In this document: positions 15,498 through 25,216 of the stretch, one piece after another | Layout of the letters: each line of letters begins with the position of its first letter | Position numbering within the stretch: the first letter of the stretch is position 1 | NCBI RefSeq assembly: GCF_008831035.1 | Contig: NZ_WAJR01000007.1 | Span: forward strand, 1-64,000 | Origin: Ellagibacter isourolithinifaciens | GTDB lineage: Bacteria > Actinomycetota > Coriobacteriia > Coriobacteriales > Eggerthellaceae | DNA: 64,000 nt | Reading direction: 5' to 3' | Notes under the pieces: generated by a model | The model's database searches: none | Told to the model about the DNA's origin: nothing | The model's input: the letters and a program-made list of their open reading frames with translations, nothing else | Made by a program: the position numbers and the translations under genes

Positions 15498-16403
15498 TTA
15501 GCTCATCTCTGCGTTCGAGAGGCCGCGCTCGGCGACTTCCATCTGCGCGAACTCGATGAATCGCTTCTCCGCGCTGGTGAGTGCCGCGTTTTCGGAGTAG
15601 ACCATGTAGAACGTGCGGTAGTTGTTCTCGTTCTCGATTTCAAGGCAGCGCACATCGAGCTGGTCGAATAATGCGAGCCGCGGCACGACCGCGATGCCGA
15701 AGCCGGCAGCCACCATGCCGGTGACCGTATAGTCCTCGCGCTCCTCGGAAAGGTAGCGCACCGACACCCCGGCGTCCGAGTACATCTTGTCAACCGTCTG
15801 TCGAAGCCCCGTCCCTGGGGCGAACCCGACCTGCGGGTAGCGTGCCGCCTCGATAAGGTTCACGCTGTCCTTTCGCGCGAGCTCGTGGTCGCGGGGTGCG
15901 ATGACGACGAGCTTCTGCTTCGCGACGGCGATATGCTTAAGCTCCTCGTTACCCACTCGCGAGCACAGCCCGATTCCCGATCGTCCTTCCTCGATGTCGG
16001 CCGCCACCTCGGACGCTATCCCTAGCCGTAAATCGAACTTGCATTCCTCATCGGGGAAGGCCTGCTTGAAACGCGTGATTGCGTTTGGGAGGAATATCGC
16101 GCCGAGGACGCGCATGAGCGAGATGCGCACGATCGAGGCGCCTCCTGCGATCGTCCGTGCGCGCGCCTTCCCGATGTCGAGCTCCTCGATTGCACGGTCG
16201 ACGTGCTTGAGGTACTCCTCGCCGGCGGGCGTGAGGCGCACCCCGCGTGCAGTGCGCTCGAACAGCTTGATCTCCGTGCGCGCCTCGAGCTGCGATATCG
16301 CGTAGGAAAGCGCCGGCTGGCTGATAAAGAGCTGCTTTGCCGCAGCGGTGTAACTGCCGCACGCCGCGAGCGTCTGAAAGTATCTCAAGTGGTCGAAATC
16401 CAT
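15498..16403 (-). CDS. LysR family transcriptional regulator
   Basis: A 301-residue LysR protein. The winged helix-turn-helix is at the start (HLRYFQTLAACGSYTAAAK, LFISQPALSYAISQLE), followed by the effector-binding domain. The ATG at 16403 is chosen over an upstream one because LysR homology begins MDFDHLRYF. It is divergent from the MFS transporter gene with 251 bases between, the classic layout for a LysR protein controlling its neighbour. The inducer is unknown. Confidence 0.92.
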   Translation of the reverse strand: MDFDHLRYFQTLAACGSYTAAAKQLFISQPALSYAISQLEARTEIKLFERTARGVRLTPAGEEYLKHVDRAIEELDIGKARARTIAGGASIVRISLMRVLGAIFLPNAITRFKQAFPDEECKFDLRLGIASEVAADIEEGRSGIGLCSRVGNEELKHIAVAKQKLVVIAPRDHELARKDSVNLIEAARYPQVGFAPGTGLRQTVDKMYSDAGVSVRYLSEEREDYTVTGMVAAGFGIAVVPRLALFDQLDVRCLEIENENNYRTFYMVYSENAALTSAEKRFIEFAQMEVAERGLSNAEMS

Positions 16404-16654
16404 TGCCGTGAACCTTCTCGATTGTCTTTGCAGCACTATCTTTCTTGAATCTACCAGGTATTATCAACTTCTTTTATAGCTCGTCCATCCATTCTATTGG
16501 ATTTGCACATTCGTGTTGCGAAATAATGCGCCCTGTCTCGCGACGGGCAACACGAAACAGGGGAGAGATACCGGCGACCGGAGGGAAAGCATGTGATCGC
16601 CGACGCGCGCCCGTCCCCCTCGCGGCTGTGGCCGTAGGACCAAGGAGGGCATGC
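16404..16654. promoter_or_regulatory. Divergent control region between LysR and MFS genes
   Basis: This 251-base gap has an AT-rich stretch from 16438 to 16530 inside GC-rich surroundings and must hold both promoters and the LysR sites. I could not fix a single convincing T-N11-A operator or a clean -35/-10 pair. Confidence 0.4.
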
Positions 16655-17968
16655 ATGGCAGCCTCATCGAAAACGCTCTCGAAAGAGCAAATTGCCAACC
16701 TATCCAAACGGGAGAAGACGACAATCCTCATTGCGATTTTGTCGCTGTACTTTGTTGTCTGCTCGACGATGACCATTTCGCCGGCGTTGCAGACGCTCTA
16801 CAACGCGTTCCCTGATTTCGATCGCACCACCGTCATGTACATCTACACGCTGCCTTCACTCGTGGGCATCCCGGTGACTATCTTGATCGGCCTCATCGCG
16901 GGCACCAAGGTGCGCTACCGCACTATCCTGCTTTCCGCGACGGCGCTTATGGTCGTCATGGGCACAGCACCGTTCTTCATCGATAACCTGTATGTCATCC
17001 TTGCATGCCGCTTCCTGTTCGGCATCGGCCAGGCCTCCTGCCTCGGTGTCGAGGTGAGCCTTATGTACATGTTCTTCTCGGGCAAGGAGCTCGCTCGCTA
17101 CATGGGCTTCACCCAGGTCGCAGGCTCTCTCGGCAACATCGTGTTCATGCAGATCGGCGGCATTCTTGCCACGACCGGCTGGCATATGGTCTTCCTCGCA
17201 TACCTCATCGTCACCGTCGCCTTTGTGCTCGTGCTGCTCTTCATGAAGGAGCCCGAATTGAGCGCTCCCGCGAAGAAGGAGCAGGCGGTCGAGAACGCTG
17301 CTGGCGCCGTTTCCGCCAAGAAAGATCGCATCCCGCTTGCTTCCTGGGTGTGCATCTTTCTCGTGTTCTTCTTCACCCTCGTGTTCCAGGGCCTTACCGT
17401 GAGCCTCTCCTCGCTTGTGAGCGAGCTCGGCATCGGCGACGCCGCCACGACTGGCACTCTCTCTTCCATCTCCATGGTGTTCGGCATGATTGTGAGCGCA
17501 TTCTTCGGCCCGATCTTCGGCGTGACCAAGCGTTTCGGTGGCCGCGTGCTCTGCCTGTTCGGCATGGCCGCTGCGTTTCTCATCATGATCAACATGCGCT
17601 CCTTCGTCGGTATCGCTGCCTCGATGTGCCTGTTCAGCTTCTTCGGCCTGCAGGTCATGATCAGCTCCATGGCGTCTGCCGCCAACGGCGCGCCCGACTC
17701 CGTGAAGGGCAAGATCGGTGCCTTCTGCCAGACCGGCGTGAAGATCGCCGTGTTCATTGTGTCCTACTACACCGCCGCCTCGCTTGCCGTGGCCCCCGCG
17801 ACCGGCCTGTACGCCTTCGCCCCCTCGGCTGCCCAGTACTCCGCTGACCTCTGGACGGGTGCGCTTCTCTGCATCATCTGCGGTGTTGTCGGAATCGTGG
17901 CGCTCGTGGCCAAGAAGGGGAAAGGCTCGAAGGCAGTAAAGACCGAGACTGCGAGCAAAGCCGCTTAA
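16655..17968 (+). CDS. Major facilitator superfamily transporter
   Basis: A 437-residue membrane protein with about 12 hydrophobic helices, in two halves joined by a charged loop rich in Lys and Ala (about residues 203-225). It starts at the ATG at 16655, six bases after AAGGAGG; another ATG at 16651 is out of frame. It has the general look of MFS exporters/importers of small organic compounds, and no substrate can be assigned. Its place between a divergent LysR gene and a downstream hydrolase suggests uptake of an ester or conjugate that the hydrolase then cleaves; this is inference. Confidence 0.88.
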   Translation: MAASSKTLSKEQIANLSKREKTTILIAILSLYFVVCSTMTISPALQTLYNAFPDFDRTTVMYIYTLPSLVGIPVTILIGLIAGTKVRYRTILLSATALMVVMGTAPFFIDNLYVILACRFLFGIGQASCLGVEVSLMYMFFSGKELARYMGFTQVAGSLGNIVFMQIGGILATTGWHMVFLAYLIVTVAFVLVLLFMKEPELSAPAKKEQAVENAAGAVSAKKDRIPLASWVCIFLVFFFTLVFQGLTVSLSSLVSELGIGDAATTGTLSSISMVFGMIVSAFFGPIFGVTKRFGGRVLCLFGMAAAFLIMINMRSFVGIAASMCLFSFFGLQVMISSMASAANGAPDSVKGKIGAFCQTGVKIAVFIVSYYTAASLAVAPATGLYAFAPSAAQYSADLWTGALLCIICGVVGIVALVAKKGKGSKAVKTETASKAA

Positions 17969-17995
17969 AACTTTCGAGGAAAAGAGACGATTGAA

Positions 17996-19006
17996 ATGAC
18001 TGAAGAAATGAACGAGGCGCCCTTCAAGGCTGTCGATATGTCCCAGTTCAAGCGCACCTACCTCGACATCCCCTACGCCGATGCGCACGAGCGCGAGAAG
18101 CTCGATCTCGTGCTCCCCGACGAGGGCGAGGGGCCCTTCCCCGTGCTCGTTGTCGTGCACGGCGGCGCATGGAAGTTCCGCTTCAAGCGCGCGGACAACA
18201 TCGCAGCGCTTTTCCAGGCGGCCTCGCAGGGCTATGCGGTCGCAAGCGTCGGGTATCGTTTGAGCTCGCATGCGAAGTGGCCTGCCCAGGTCAATGACGT
18301 GAAGGCAGCAATTCGCCACCTTCGCAATCATGCCGAGGAATATCATCTCGACCCCACGTGCGTGATCGTGTGCGGAAACTCCTCGGGCGGGCATATCGCC
18401 CAGGCAGTCGCTACGACCAACGACGACATCGACTTCGAGGACTGCATGCTCGGAGACAGCGGCGACTCGTCGGTCCAGGGCTGCTTCTCGATGTACGGCG
18501 TGTCCGACATCTACGTTTGCGAGCACCAGACGGGTCATCGCGACGATGGGGACAACCCGATGTCTCCTCCCGACCAGTTGATGGGCTTCTGCATCGTGGC
18601 AGAGCCGGAAGAGCGCTGCGAGATGGCGAGCTCCGTTAAGGCCATCAAACGTCGTCCCGACAAGGTGCCCCCGATGCTCATCCAGCATGGAACGGGCGAT
18701 GTGGTTGTTCCCTTCGAGCAGTCGGTGGCGCTCTACGAGACGCTGCAAGGGCTCAGCGACGGTGGGTGCGTCGCGTACCGCTCAGCCGACCCCCACAAAG
18801 AGTACAAGCTGCTCAAAGACGAGCTTGCCGGCAAGCGTGCGGTTCTCGAGCTCGTGGAGGGAGCCGAGCATGGTGACGAGTGGTTCAAGACATCGGAGAA
18901 CATGGATCGCTTCCTCGACTTCGCCGACGAGATCTCGGGAATCGATCGCAGTGCTCACCCGCGCACGCCGCTTCCCAAGATCGAGCTTGTGCCGTCGTAT
19001 CTGTAG
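17996..19006 (+). CDS. Alpha/beta hydrolase, carboxylesterase type
   Basis: A 336-residue protein without signal peptide, so cytosolic. It has the oxyanion motif HGGAWK (55-60), the nucleophile elbow GNSSGG with Ser129, an acid in HGTGDVVVP and the His in EGAEHGDEWF, which together form a full Ser-Asp-His triad of the esterase/lipase (BD-FAE-like) type. It follows the MFS gene by 27 bases and probably shares its transcript. A terminator follows about 95 bases after the stop. Substrate unknown. Confidence 0.87.
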   Translation: MTEEMNEAPFKAVDMSQFKRTYLDIPYADAHEREKLDLVLPDEGEGPFPVLVVVHGGAWKFRFKRADNIAALFQAASQGYAVASVGYRLSSHAKWPAQVNDVKAAIRHLRNHAEEYHLDPTCVIVCGNSSGGHIAQAVATTNDDIDFEDCMLGDSGDSSVQGCFSMYGVSDIYVCEHQTGHRDDGDNPMSPPDQLMGFCIVAEPEERCEMASSVKAIKRRPDKVPPMLIQHGTGDVVVPFEQSVALYETLQGLSDGGCVAYRSADPHKEYKLLKDELAGKRAVLELVEGAEHGDEWFKTSENMDRFLDFADEISGIDRSAHPRTPLPKIELVPSYL

Positions 19007-19101
19007 GAAGGTTCGAGGCGTAGCGCGGCCCGCGAGCCTGCGGGCCTGCGGGAGCGCCTAAACATGATGAGGCGCGGCCCTCTGCGGCTGCGAATAGGCG
19101 A

Positions 19102-19138
19102 GGGCGCGCGCTGTGCGAACGGTGCGCGCCCTTGTTTT
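19102..19138 (+). terminator. Terminator after the hydrolase gene
   Basis: GGGCGCGCGC (19102-19111) pairs with GTGCGCGCCC (19122-19131), one G-T pair, followed by TTGTTTT. A smaller perfect stem (19027-19033 with 19040-19046) precedes it. Confidence 0.75.
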
Positions 19139-19211
19139 GTCGCGGTGTCTGCGATTTTCTGCGCATTCTGCGCATTATGTGGTAAGCTGAGACGAAAACG
19201 CGCACAAGGCC

Positions 19212-19240
19212 TTGCGCCGTTCGTTTCTCTTTGCTATCAT
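19212..19240 (+). promoter_or_regulatory. Candidate rpmF promoter
   Basis: TTGCGC at 19212-19217, a 17-base spacer, and TATCAT at 19235-19240, about 75 bases before rpmF. It lies just after the cassette terminator, which means rpmF is transcribed independently of DUF177 here. Confidence 0.6.
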
Positions 19241-19315
19241 ATCTCTTCGCGTGTTTACCCAGTGATAAACGGGCGGTTCGGAAATCCGTCCGATGTTTTA
19301 CAAAGGAGCTAGATC

Positions 19316-19495
19316 ATGGCAGTACCTAAGCAAAAAACGGGTCGTGCAAGCACCCATACTCGTCGCAGCGCTAACGACCGCATCGACGCACCTTCTCGTT
19401 CCGTGTGCCCGCAGTGCGGCGAAGTGAAGCTTCCGCATCGCGTGTGCCCGAACTGCGGCTTCTACAAGAACCGCGAAGTCATCGAGACCGAATAG
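19316..19495 (+). CDS. rpmF: 50S ribosomal protein L32
   Basis: A 59-residue L32. It begins MAVPKQKTGRAST, carries HTRRSAN, and has the zinc-binding cysteines CPQCGE and CPNCG. AAAGGAG precedes the ATG. The usual DUF177-rpmF pair is split by the LysR/MFS/hydrolase cassette. A terminator follows, so rpmF may be a single-gene transcript with partial read-through into plsX. Confidence 0.97.
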   Translation: MAVPKQKTGRASTHTRRSANDRIDAPSRSVCPQCGEVKLPHRVCPNCGFYKNREVIETE

Positions 19496-19549
19496 CGGCT
19501 TGCGGGCTCGCCGAGTCCGACCTAGCTTCTTAACATAGGCAAGCCTGGA

Positions 19550-19595
19550 GCCTCCCATTTCCGTGCGCCCTTGCGCGCGGACGGGAGGCTTTTTC
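19550..19595 (+). terminator. Terminator between rpmF and plsX
   Basis: GCCTCCC (19550-19556) pairs with GGGAGGC (19583-19589), with additional pairing inside (TCCG/CGGA and GCGC), followed by TTTTT. It probably trims ribosomal-level transcription before plsX. Confidence 0.85.
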
Positions 19596-19636
19596 ACGAG
19601 GTGGGTGCAATCGCGTCTGCCGGATAGGAGTTCACC

Positions 19637-20704
19637 TTGGGAAGGAAATCTCGCGAACTGGCCGCTGCGCGCGCTACGGCCGAGGCGTTTCCCGGAACCG
19701 TTCTTGCAGTTGACGCCATGGGCGGCGACAACGCGCCCTCCGTCGTGCTCGAAGGTGTCGCAGCAGCGCTTGAAGCCGATCCTGCGCTCAAGATCGTTTT
19801 GTGCGGGCCTGACGAGGTGGTGACCCCGTTCGCCGCGAACCATGAGCGCTGCGAGGCGCACGTTACCACCCAAGTGATCGATATGGGCGAGCACCCCGCC
19901 CGCGCCGTGCGACAGAAGAAGGACTCCTCGATCGTGGTCGGCTGCCGTTTGGTGAAGGAAGGCCAGGCGGCGGGCTTCTTCTCCGCAGGGTCTACGGGCG
20001 CATGCCTCGCCGCTGCGACCCTCGTGGTCGGGCGTGTGAAGGGCGTGCAGCGCCCGGCTCTCGCCATGCCCCTTCCCGCGCCGTCCCACCCGCTCCTTCT
20101 GTGCGACGTGGGCGCGAATGCCGACTGCAAGCCTGCCTACCTCGTGCAGTTCGCCCGCATGGCGGGTATCTACGCCGAACGCATCTTGGGTATCCCGAAT
20201 CCGCGCATCGGCCTTCTCAACATCGGCGAGGAGGAGGAAAAGGGCAACGACCTCGCGATCAAGACGCATGCGCTCATGGCCAAGCAGGTGCCAGGCTTTG
20301 CGGGCAATGCCGAGGGACGCGATATCCTTACGGGCGATTTCGACGTCGTGGTGTGCGACGGCTTCACCGGCAACGTGACCCTCAAGACCATTGAGGGCAC
20401 GTCGAAGGTGCTTTTCAAGATGGTGAAGGAAGCCATGATGTCGTCTGCGAAGGCGAAGATCGGCGCGCTCGCGCTCAAAAGCGAGCTTTACGAGCTGAAA
20501 GACCGCATGAGCGCTGACACCTACGGTGGCGCGCCGCTTCTGGGCTGCAAAGGCGCCGTCGTCGTCGGGCATGGCTCCTCGAACGCGAAGGCGGTGAAGA
20601 ACGGCATCCTCGTGACCGCCCGCGCCGCCCGGGAGAACGTTTCTGAAATAATCGCGCAGACGCTCGCAGGCTCCGACGCAAGTAATTCTGAACAGGTAGA
20701 ATAA
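19637..20704 (+). CDS. plsX: Phosphate acyltransferase PlsX
   Basis: A 355-residue PlsX, which makes acyl-phosphate from acyl-ACP for phospholipid synthesis at the membrane. Motifs are VDAMGGDNAPSVVLEG, the FSAGSTGACLAAATL segment and the C-terminal GCKGAVVVGHGSSNAKAVK. The start is TTG at 19637, supported by AGGAG six bases upstream and by homology; there is no ATG before MGGD. It stands in the common order rpmF-plsX-rnc. Confidence 0.95.
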   Translation: MGRKSRELAAARATAEAFPGTVLAVDAMGGDNAPSVVLEGVAAALEADPALKIVLCGPDEVVTPFAANHERCEAHVTTQVIDMGEHPARAVRQKKDSSIVVGCRLVKEGQAAGFFSAGSTGACLAAATLVVGRVKGVQRPALAMPLPAPSHPLLLCDVGANADCKPAYLVQFARMAGIYAERILGIPNPRIGLLNIGEEEEKGNDLAIKTHALMAKQVPGFAGNAEGRDILTGDFDVVVCDGFTGNVTLKTIEGTSKVLFKMVKEAMMSSAKAKIGALALKSELYELKDRMSADTYGGAPLLGCKGAVVVGHGSSNAKAVKNGILVTARAARENVSEIIAQTLAGSDASNSEQVE

Positions 20705-20755
20705 ACGTTTAAGCAATCAGAAGCCACGGGAATCGCAAGGTGGTCGGATATCAGC

Positions 20756-21646
20756 ATGTCGATGACTGAAGAACAGCAGGAAAAGCTCGCACGCGCCCAG
20801 GAAATCTTGGGCTACGAATTCAAACAGGAGCAGCTGCTCCTCTCGGCAATCACGCACCCTTCGGCGACGGAGGGCCGCCCGGTCAAATATTCCTACGAGC
20901 GCTTGGAGTTCTTGGGCGACTCCATCGTGGGCGCCATCGTCGCGGCGATCGCGTTCGACAGCTTCCACGAGATCGACGAGGGCGGGCTCACCCGCATCAA
21001 GGTGGCGCTCGTCGCGGGCTCGAGCCTGTCGGATGTGGCCGCGAAGCTTGGTTTCGCCGACATCATCGTGTTCGGCTCCTCCGAGACGGGCACGGGCAAG
21101 CGAGGCCTTCATTCCGCGCTCGAGAACGTCTACGAGGCGGTCGTTGCCGCGCTCTACCTTGACGGCGGAATCGACGCTGCAGTGAAGTTCGTGCGCCGCA
21201 CGCTCATCCCGCATATGTCGCTCGATCTGGCCGCGCAGCCCGAAAACCCCAAGAGCGCCCTTCAGGAGAAGCTGCAGGAGGGCGGCATCACGCCGACTTA
21301 CAAGTTGATCGAAACGCAGGGCCCGCCGCACGACCGCACGTTTGTCGCTCAGGTCTACGCGGGTGACCAGGGACTTGCCCGCGGCACCGGTCGCACGAAG
21401 AAGGAGGCCGAGAGCCAGGCTGCGAAGAGCACGCTTGCGCGCCTCGGCGAGTTCTTCGGGCTTGGTCTGACCGAGGAAGAGCGCGCTGCAAAGGAAAAGG
21501 CCGCGGCGCAGGCCAAGGCCGAGAAGGCAGCCGCCCGAGCCGCCAAGGAGGAAGCTGCAGCGCATGCGAAGGCCGAGAAGGCCTCCGAGCGCGCCCGCAT
21601 CAAAGCTGAGAAGGAAGCCGCACGCCTTCAGAAGAAGCAGGGCTAG
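20756..21646 (+). CDS. rnc: Ribonuclease III
   Basis: A 296-residue RNase III that cuts double-stranded RNA in rRNA maturation. The catalytic domain has the signature ERLEFLGDSIVGA and the second acidic site ENVYEAVVAALYLDGG. The double-stranded RNA-binding domain (NPKSALQEKLQEGGITPTY to about residue 238) follows. About 60 C-terminal residues form an Ala/Lys/Glu-rich helix not found in the usual 230-residue enzyme; it could add RNA or protein contacts. It lies 4 bases from smc. Confidence 0.95.
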   Translation: MSMTEEQQEKLARAQEILGYEFKQEQLLLSAITHPSATEGRPVKYSYERLEFLGDSIVGAIVAAIAFDSFHEIDEGGLTRIKVALVAGSSLSDVAAKLGFADIIVFGSSETGTGKRGLHSALENVYEAVVAALYLDGGIDAAVKFVRRTLIPHMSLDLAAQPENPKSALQEKLQEGGITPTYKLIETQGPPHDRTFVAQVYAGDQGLARGTGRTKKEAESQAAKSTLARLGEFFGLGLTEEERAAKEKAAAQAKAEKAAARAAKEEAAAHAKAEKASERARIKAEKEAARLQKKQG

Positions 21647-21649
21647 CGA

Positions 21650-24600
21650 ATGCACCTCAAATCCCTCGTCCTCAAGGGCTTTAAGTCCTTTGCCGATAGA
21701 AGCGCGCTCACGCTCGAGCCGGGCATCACGGCGGTCGTGGGCCCGAACGGGTCGGGCAAATCGAACATCTCGGATGCCGTGCTGTGGGTGCTCGGCGAGC
21801 GCAATGCCAAGCACCTGCGCGGACAGGCCATGGAAGATGTCATTTTCGCCGGCTCCTCCGCCCGTCGTGCGGCGGGGCTTGCAGAAGTCGACTTGGTGCT
21901 CGACAACTCCGACGGCACGCTTCCCGTCGACTACGACGAGGTTGCGATTACGCGCCGTATGTACCGCTCGGGCGAAAGCGAGTACCTGATCAACGGCACG
22001 GTTGCGCGCCGTATGGACGTGCTCGACATTCTTCACGACTCGGGACTTGGGACGGGCACGCACTCGATTATCTCGCAGGGCAGCCTCGACTCCATCCTGC
22101 AATCGAAGCCCGAAGACCGCCGCGCGCTCATCGAAGAGGCCGCGGGAACGCTCAAGCACAAGCAGCGCAAGGCGAAAAGCGAGCGCAAGCTGGCCCAGAT
22201 GGACCAGCATCTCGCGCGCGTGCGCGACGTGACCGCCGAGGTCGAACGTCAGCTGAAACCGCTCGAGCGCAAGGCGAAGCGCGCCCGCACCTACATCGGG
22301 CTTTCCGCCGAGCTCTCCGATCTGAAGCTTAAGCTTGCAGTTGACGACTTGCGCCAGCTTCAGGAAAAGCACGCTGCCGCCACGGCGCGCGAGGAAGCCG
22401 TTGCTTGCGAGCTCGAGGCGAAGCGCGCGGAGATTTCAGCTGCGGAAGCTGCTGTAGAGGCGCTGCAGGAGAAGATTCGTCAAGAGGGAGCGAGCGCCGG
22501 CGAGCTTACACGCCAGCATCGCCAGGCTTCGGGCGCTGTTGAGCGCATTGAGTCCGCTGAGCTTGTCATGCGCGAGCGCAAGCGCGCAGCGTGTGCCCGC
22601 GCGGGCGAGCTTGCGGTGTCGCTCGAGGCGAACGCCGCTCGCACAAAGACCGCCCAAGCCGACCTCGATGCTGCAAACGCCCAGCTTGCAAGCGTGCAGG
22701 CCGAGCGTGCGCAATCTGAAGAAAAGGTGTCGCGGCTCGCTGCCGACCATGCGGACGTGACGTCGAGGCGCGCCGAGACCGAGAAGCGCGCAACCGAGCT
22801 CGGCCGCGCAAGTCGCGATTTGGAATCGCGCATCAACTCGGCCCGCGCCAAGCACGCCGAGCTTAAAGAGGCCCTCACGAACGGGCTCGCGCACATGAAG
22901 ATCATCGAGGGGCATACCCAGGAGCTTACCCTTCAGTTCGACCGCGCCCAGGCCGAGGCCTCCCAGGCGGAGGCCCATGCCCGAATGCTCGCCGAAGAGC
23001 TCTCGGCCCTCGAGCAGGTCGAGAAGGAATCCCGCATGCACGTGGGCGAGGCTGTGCGCGCTGCCGAGGAGGCACGTGCCGCCCGCGACGAGGCGAGCGA
23101 CGCCGAGCGCGCCTGCGCTGCATCAATCGAGGCGTTGCGCGAAGTTGAGCGGGCATCCGCGAAGGCCCAGGGCCCGGCGCTCGAATGGCTCGCGAGCAAT
23201 GCTGCCGCCTTCGATGCCGCAGTCGCGCCGCTTTCTCACGAAATCTCTGCTCCCGAAGGCCAGGAGGCACTCGTCGAGCACCTCCTCGGCGCCGACGTGG
23301 CAGCGCTCCTCGTGGCTGACGGATCGCATGCGGCAAGCATGGTCGCCGCGCTTGCCGCCGAAGGGAAAAACGGCGAGGTGACGCTTGTCTTGCGCGACGA
23401 CGCGAACGGGGTTTCCACGCCTGATGCCTCAGCGCGATCCGCGAATGCGTTGGGCCGGGCACTTCTCGAGGGGCTTTCGTTCCCCGAGTCGTCCGCTCGT
23501 GCGGTTCGCGCGCTCCTCGGTGATGTCGTCGTGTGTGAAAACCTTGAGGAGGCGCTCGCCGCCCATGAGGCCGACACGCTCGGCCTGCGCTTTGTCACGC
23601 CCGACGGGTGCATCGTGTGGCCGACGGGCAAGGTGGTCGCCGGTCGCCATGTCGACGATGGGGGACAGGGCGCCCTCGCGCGCGCTCGCAGGCTTGAGGA
23701 GCTTTCCCGCGAGCTTGTCATCGCGAGGGAGGCGACGCAAAAGGCGAAGGAGGCTGCCGATGCCGCCGATGCTGCCCTGCGCACGGCGCAAGGGGAAAGC
23801 CTTGCGAAAAGCCAGGAGCTCGCTGCCGCCAAGGGCAAGTCGGACGCCGCGCGCGCTGCTGCCGACGCTGCCGCGCAGAAGCTCACTTCGACTCGCCACG
23901 AGCTCGAGAATGTCGAGCGGCAACGCTCGGAGGCGGAGCAGGTCATCGCGAAGGCCCGTCCCGACGTGGAGGAGTATGCGCGCTTGGCCGACGAGCTCGG
24001 GCACGAGCTGGAAGGCGTGAAGGAAAGTCTTGCCGCCGCGCTCGACGCCGCCGCCCCCTTGCGCGATGCCGCCCAGCAGGCAACCGATGCGCTCTCCGAA
24101 GCACGCCTCGCCGCAGCGACGCTTGTGGAGCGCGAGACCTACACTGTCCGCGTCCGCGATGCGCGCGCAGGGGAGCTCGCTCAGCTTGCCGCTCAGGCGA
24201 AGACGCAGCGTTTGGCCCATCGTGCGAAGGAGCTTTCCGCATCCCGCATCGAGCCTCTGCTTGCGGTGTTCGAGGAGCTCGCGCAGAGCGCCCGCCGCTG
24301 GACGGTCGACTTGGAAGACAAGGCAACGCAGGCGCAGGATTCGCAATCGGGGCTGCATTCCCAGGCGAACGAGGCGCGCTCGAAGGCGCGCGCGGCTCAC
24401 GACGCCTACGACGCGGCCAGTGAGCGCATGAGCGCTGCGCGTGTGGATAAAGGACGTTTGGAGGTGCAGGTCGAGGCTGCGGTCAACGAGATTGTCCACG
24501 GTTGCCGCACGCCGCTCGAGACGGCGCTCGCGTGCCCCGAGCTCGAGAATCGCCACGAAGTGGAGGACGCCGCCTTCAAGCTGCGCCGCCGCATCGCCAA

Positions 24601-25216
24601 CCTGGGCACGATCAATCCCGACGCCGCCGACGAGTACGACGCGCTCAAGGTGCGCTACGACTATCTGGCAAGCCAGCTTGCCGACCTCGACGGCGCGCGC
24701 AAGGCGCTCGCGAAGATCAACCGCGTCATCGATGCGCGCATGAAGGACGATTTCGCGAGGACCTACGAGGCGGTAAACGCCAACTTCCAGGAAATCTTCT
24801 CCACGCTGTTTCCCGGTGGCACGGCGCATCTGTCCCTCGTCGATCCCGACGACATGGAGAACACGGGCGTGGAGGTCTCGGCGCAGCCGCGCGGCAAGCG
24901 CATTACGAAGATGTCGCTCATGTCCGGCGGCGAGAAGTCGCTCACCGCGATTGCTCTTCTGTTCGCGGTGTATCGCATTCGCACGACGCCGTTCTACATC
25001 TTGGACGAGGTCGAGGCTGCGCTCGACGACACGAACCTGCGCCGCCTTATCGCGTTCGTGGAATCGCTTCGCGGCACCACGCAGCTCATTATGATCACGC
25101 ACCAGCGTCGTACGATGGAGACCGCAGACGTGCTCTTCGGCGTCTCCATGCAGGCCGACGGCGTGACGAAGGTCATTAGCCAGAAGCTCGATAGGGCCCT
25201 GCAGTACGCCGAGTAA
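21650..25216 (+). CDS. smc: Chromosome segregation protein SMC
   Basis: A full-length SMC of 1188 residues. Walker A (GPNGSGKSN) is near residue 35. Two long coiled coils flank a hinge at about residues 500-660 containing VEHLLGADVAALLV. The C-terminal head has the ABC signature LMSGGEKSLTAIALLFAVY and Walker B FYILDEVEAALDD. SMC condenses and segregates chromosomes with ScpA and ScpB, which are not in the window. It follows rnc, the common order; ftsY, usually next, is displaced by a peptide transporter operon. Confidence 0.97.
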   Translation: MHLKSLVLKGFKSFADRSALTLEPGITAVVGPNGSGKSNISDAVLWVLGERNAKHLRGQAMEDVIFAGSSARRAAGLAEVDLVLDNSDGTLPVDYDEVAITRRMYRSGESEYLINGTVARRMDVLDILHDSGLGTGTHSIISQGSLDSILQSKPEDRRALIEEAAGTLKHKQRKAKSERKLAQMDQHLARVRDVTAEVERQLKPLERKAKRARTYIGLSAELSDLKLKLAVDDLRQLQEKHAAATAREEAVACELEAKRAEISAAEAAVEALQEKIRQEGASAGELTRQHRQASGAVERIESAELVMRERKRAACARAGELAVSLEANAARTKTAQADLDAANAQLASVQAERAQSEEKVSRLAADHADVTSRRAETEKRATELGRASRDLESRINSARAKHAELKEALTNGLAHMKIIEGHTQELTLQFDRAQAEASQAEAHARMLAEELSALEQVEKESRMHVGEAVRAAEEARAARDEASDAERACAASIEALREVERASAKAQGPALEWLASNAAAFDAAVAPLSHEISAPEGQEALVEHLLGADVAALLVADGSHAASMVAALAAEGKNGEVTLVLRDDANGVSTPDASARSANALGRALLEGLSFPESSARAVRALLGDVVVCENLEEALAAHEADTLGLRFVTPDGCIVWPTGKVVAGRHVDDGGQGALARARRLEELSRELVIAREATQKAKEAADAADAALRTAQGESLAKSQELAAAKGKSDAARAAADAAAQKLTSTRHELENVERQRSEAEQVIAKARPDVEEYARLADELGHELEGVKESLAAALDAAAPLRDAAQQATDALSEARLAAATLVERETYTVRVRDARAGELAQLAAQAKTQRLAHRAKELSASRIEPLLAVFEELAQSARRWTVDLEDKATQAQDSQSGLHSQANEARSKARAAHDAYDAASERMSAARVDKGRLEVQVEAAVNEIVHGCRTPLETALACPELENRHEVEDAAFKLRRRIANLGTINPDAADEYDALKVRYDYLASQLADLDGARKALAKINRVIDARMKDDFARTYEAVNANFQEIFSTLFPGGTAHLSLVDPDDMENTGVEVSAQPRGKRITKMSLMSGGEKSLTAIALLFAVYRIRTTPFYILDEVEAALDDTNLRRLIAFVESLRGTTQLIMITHQRRTMETADVLFGVSMQADGVTKVISQKLDRALQYAE

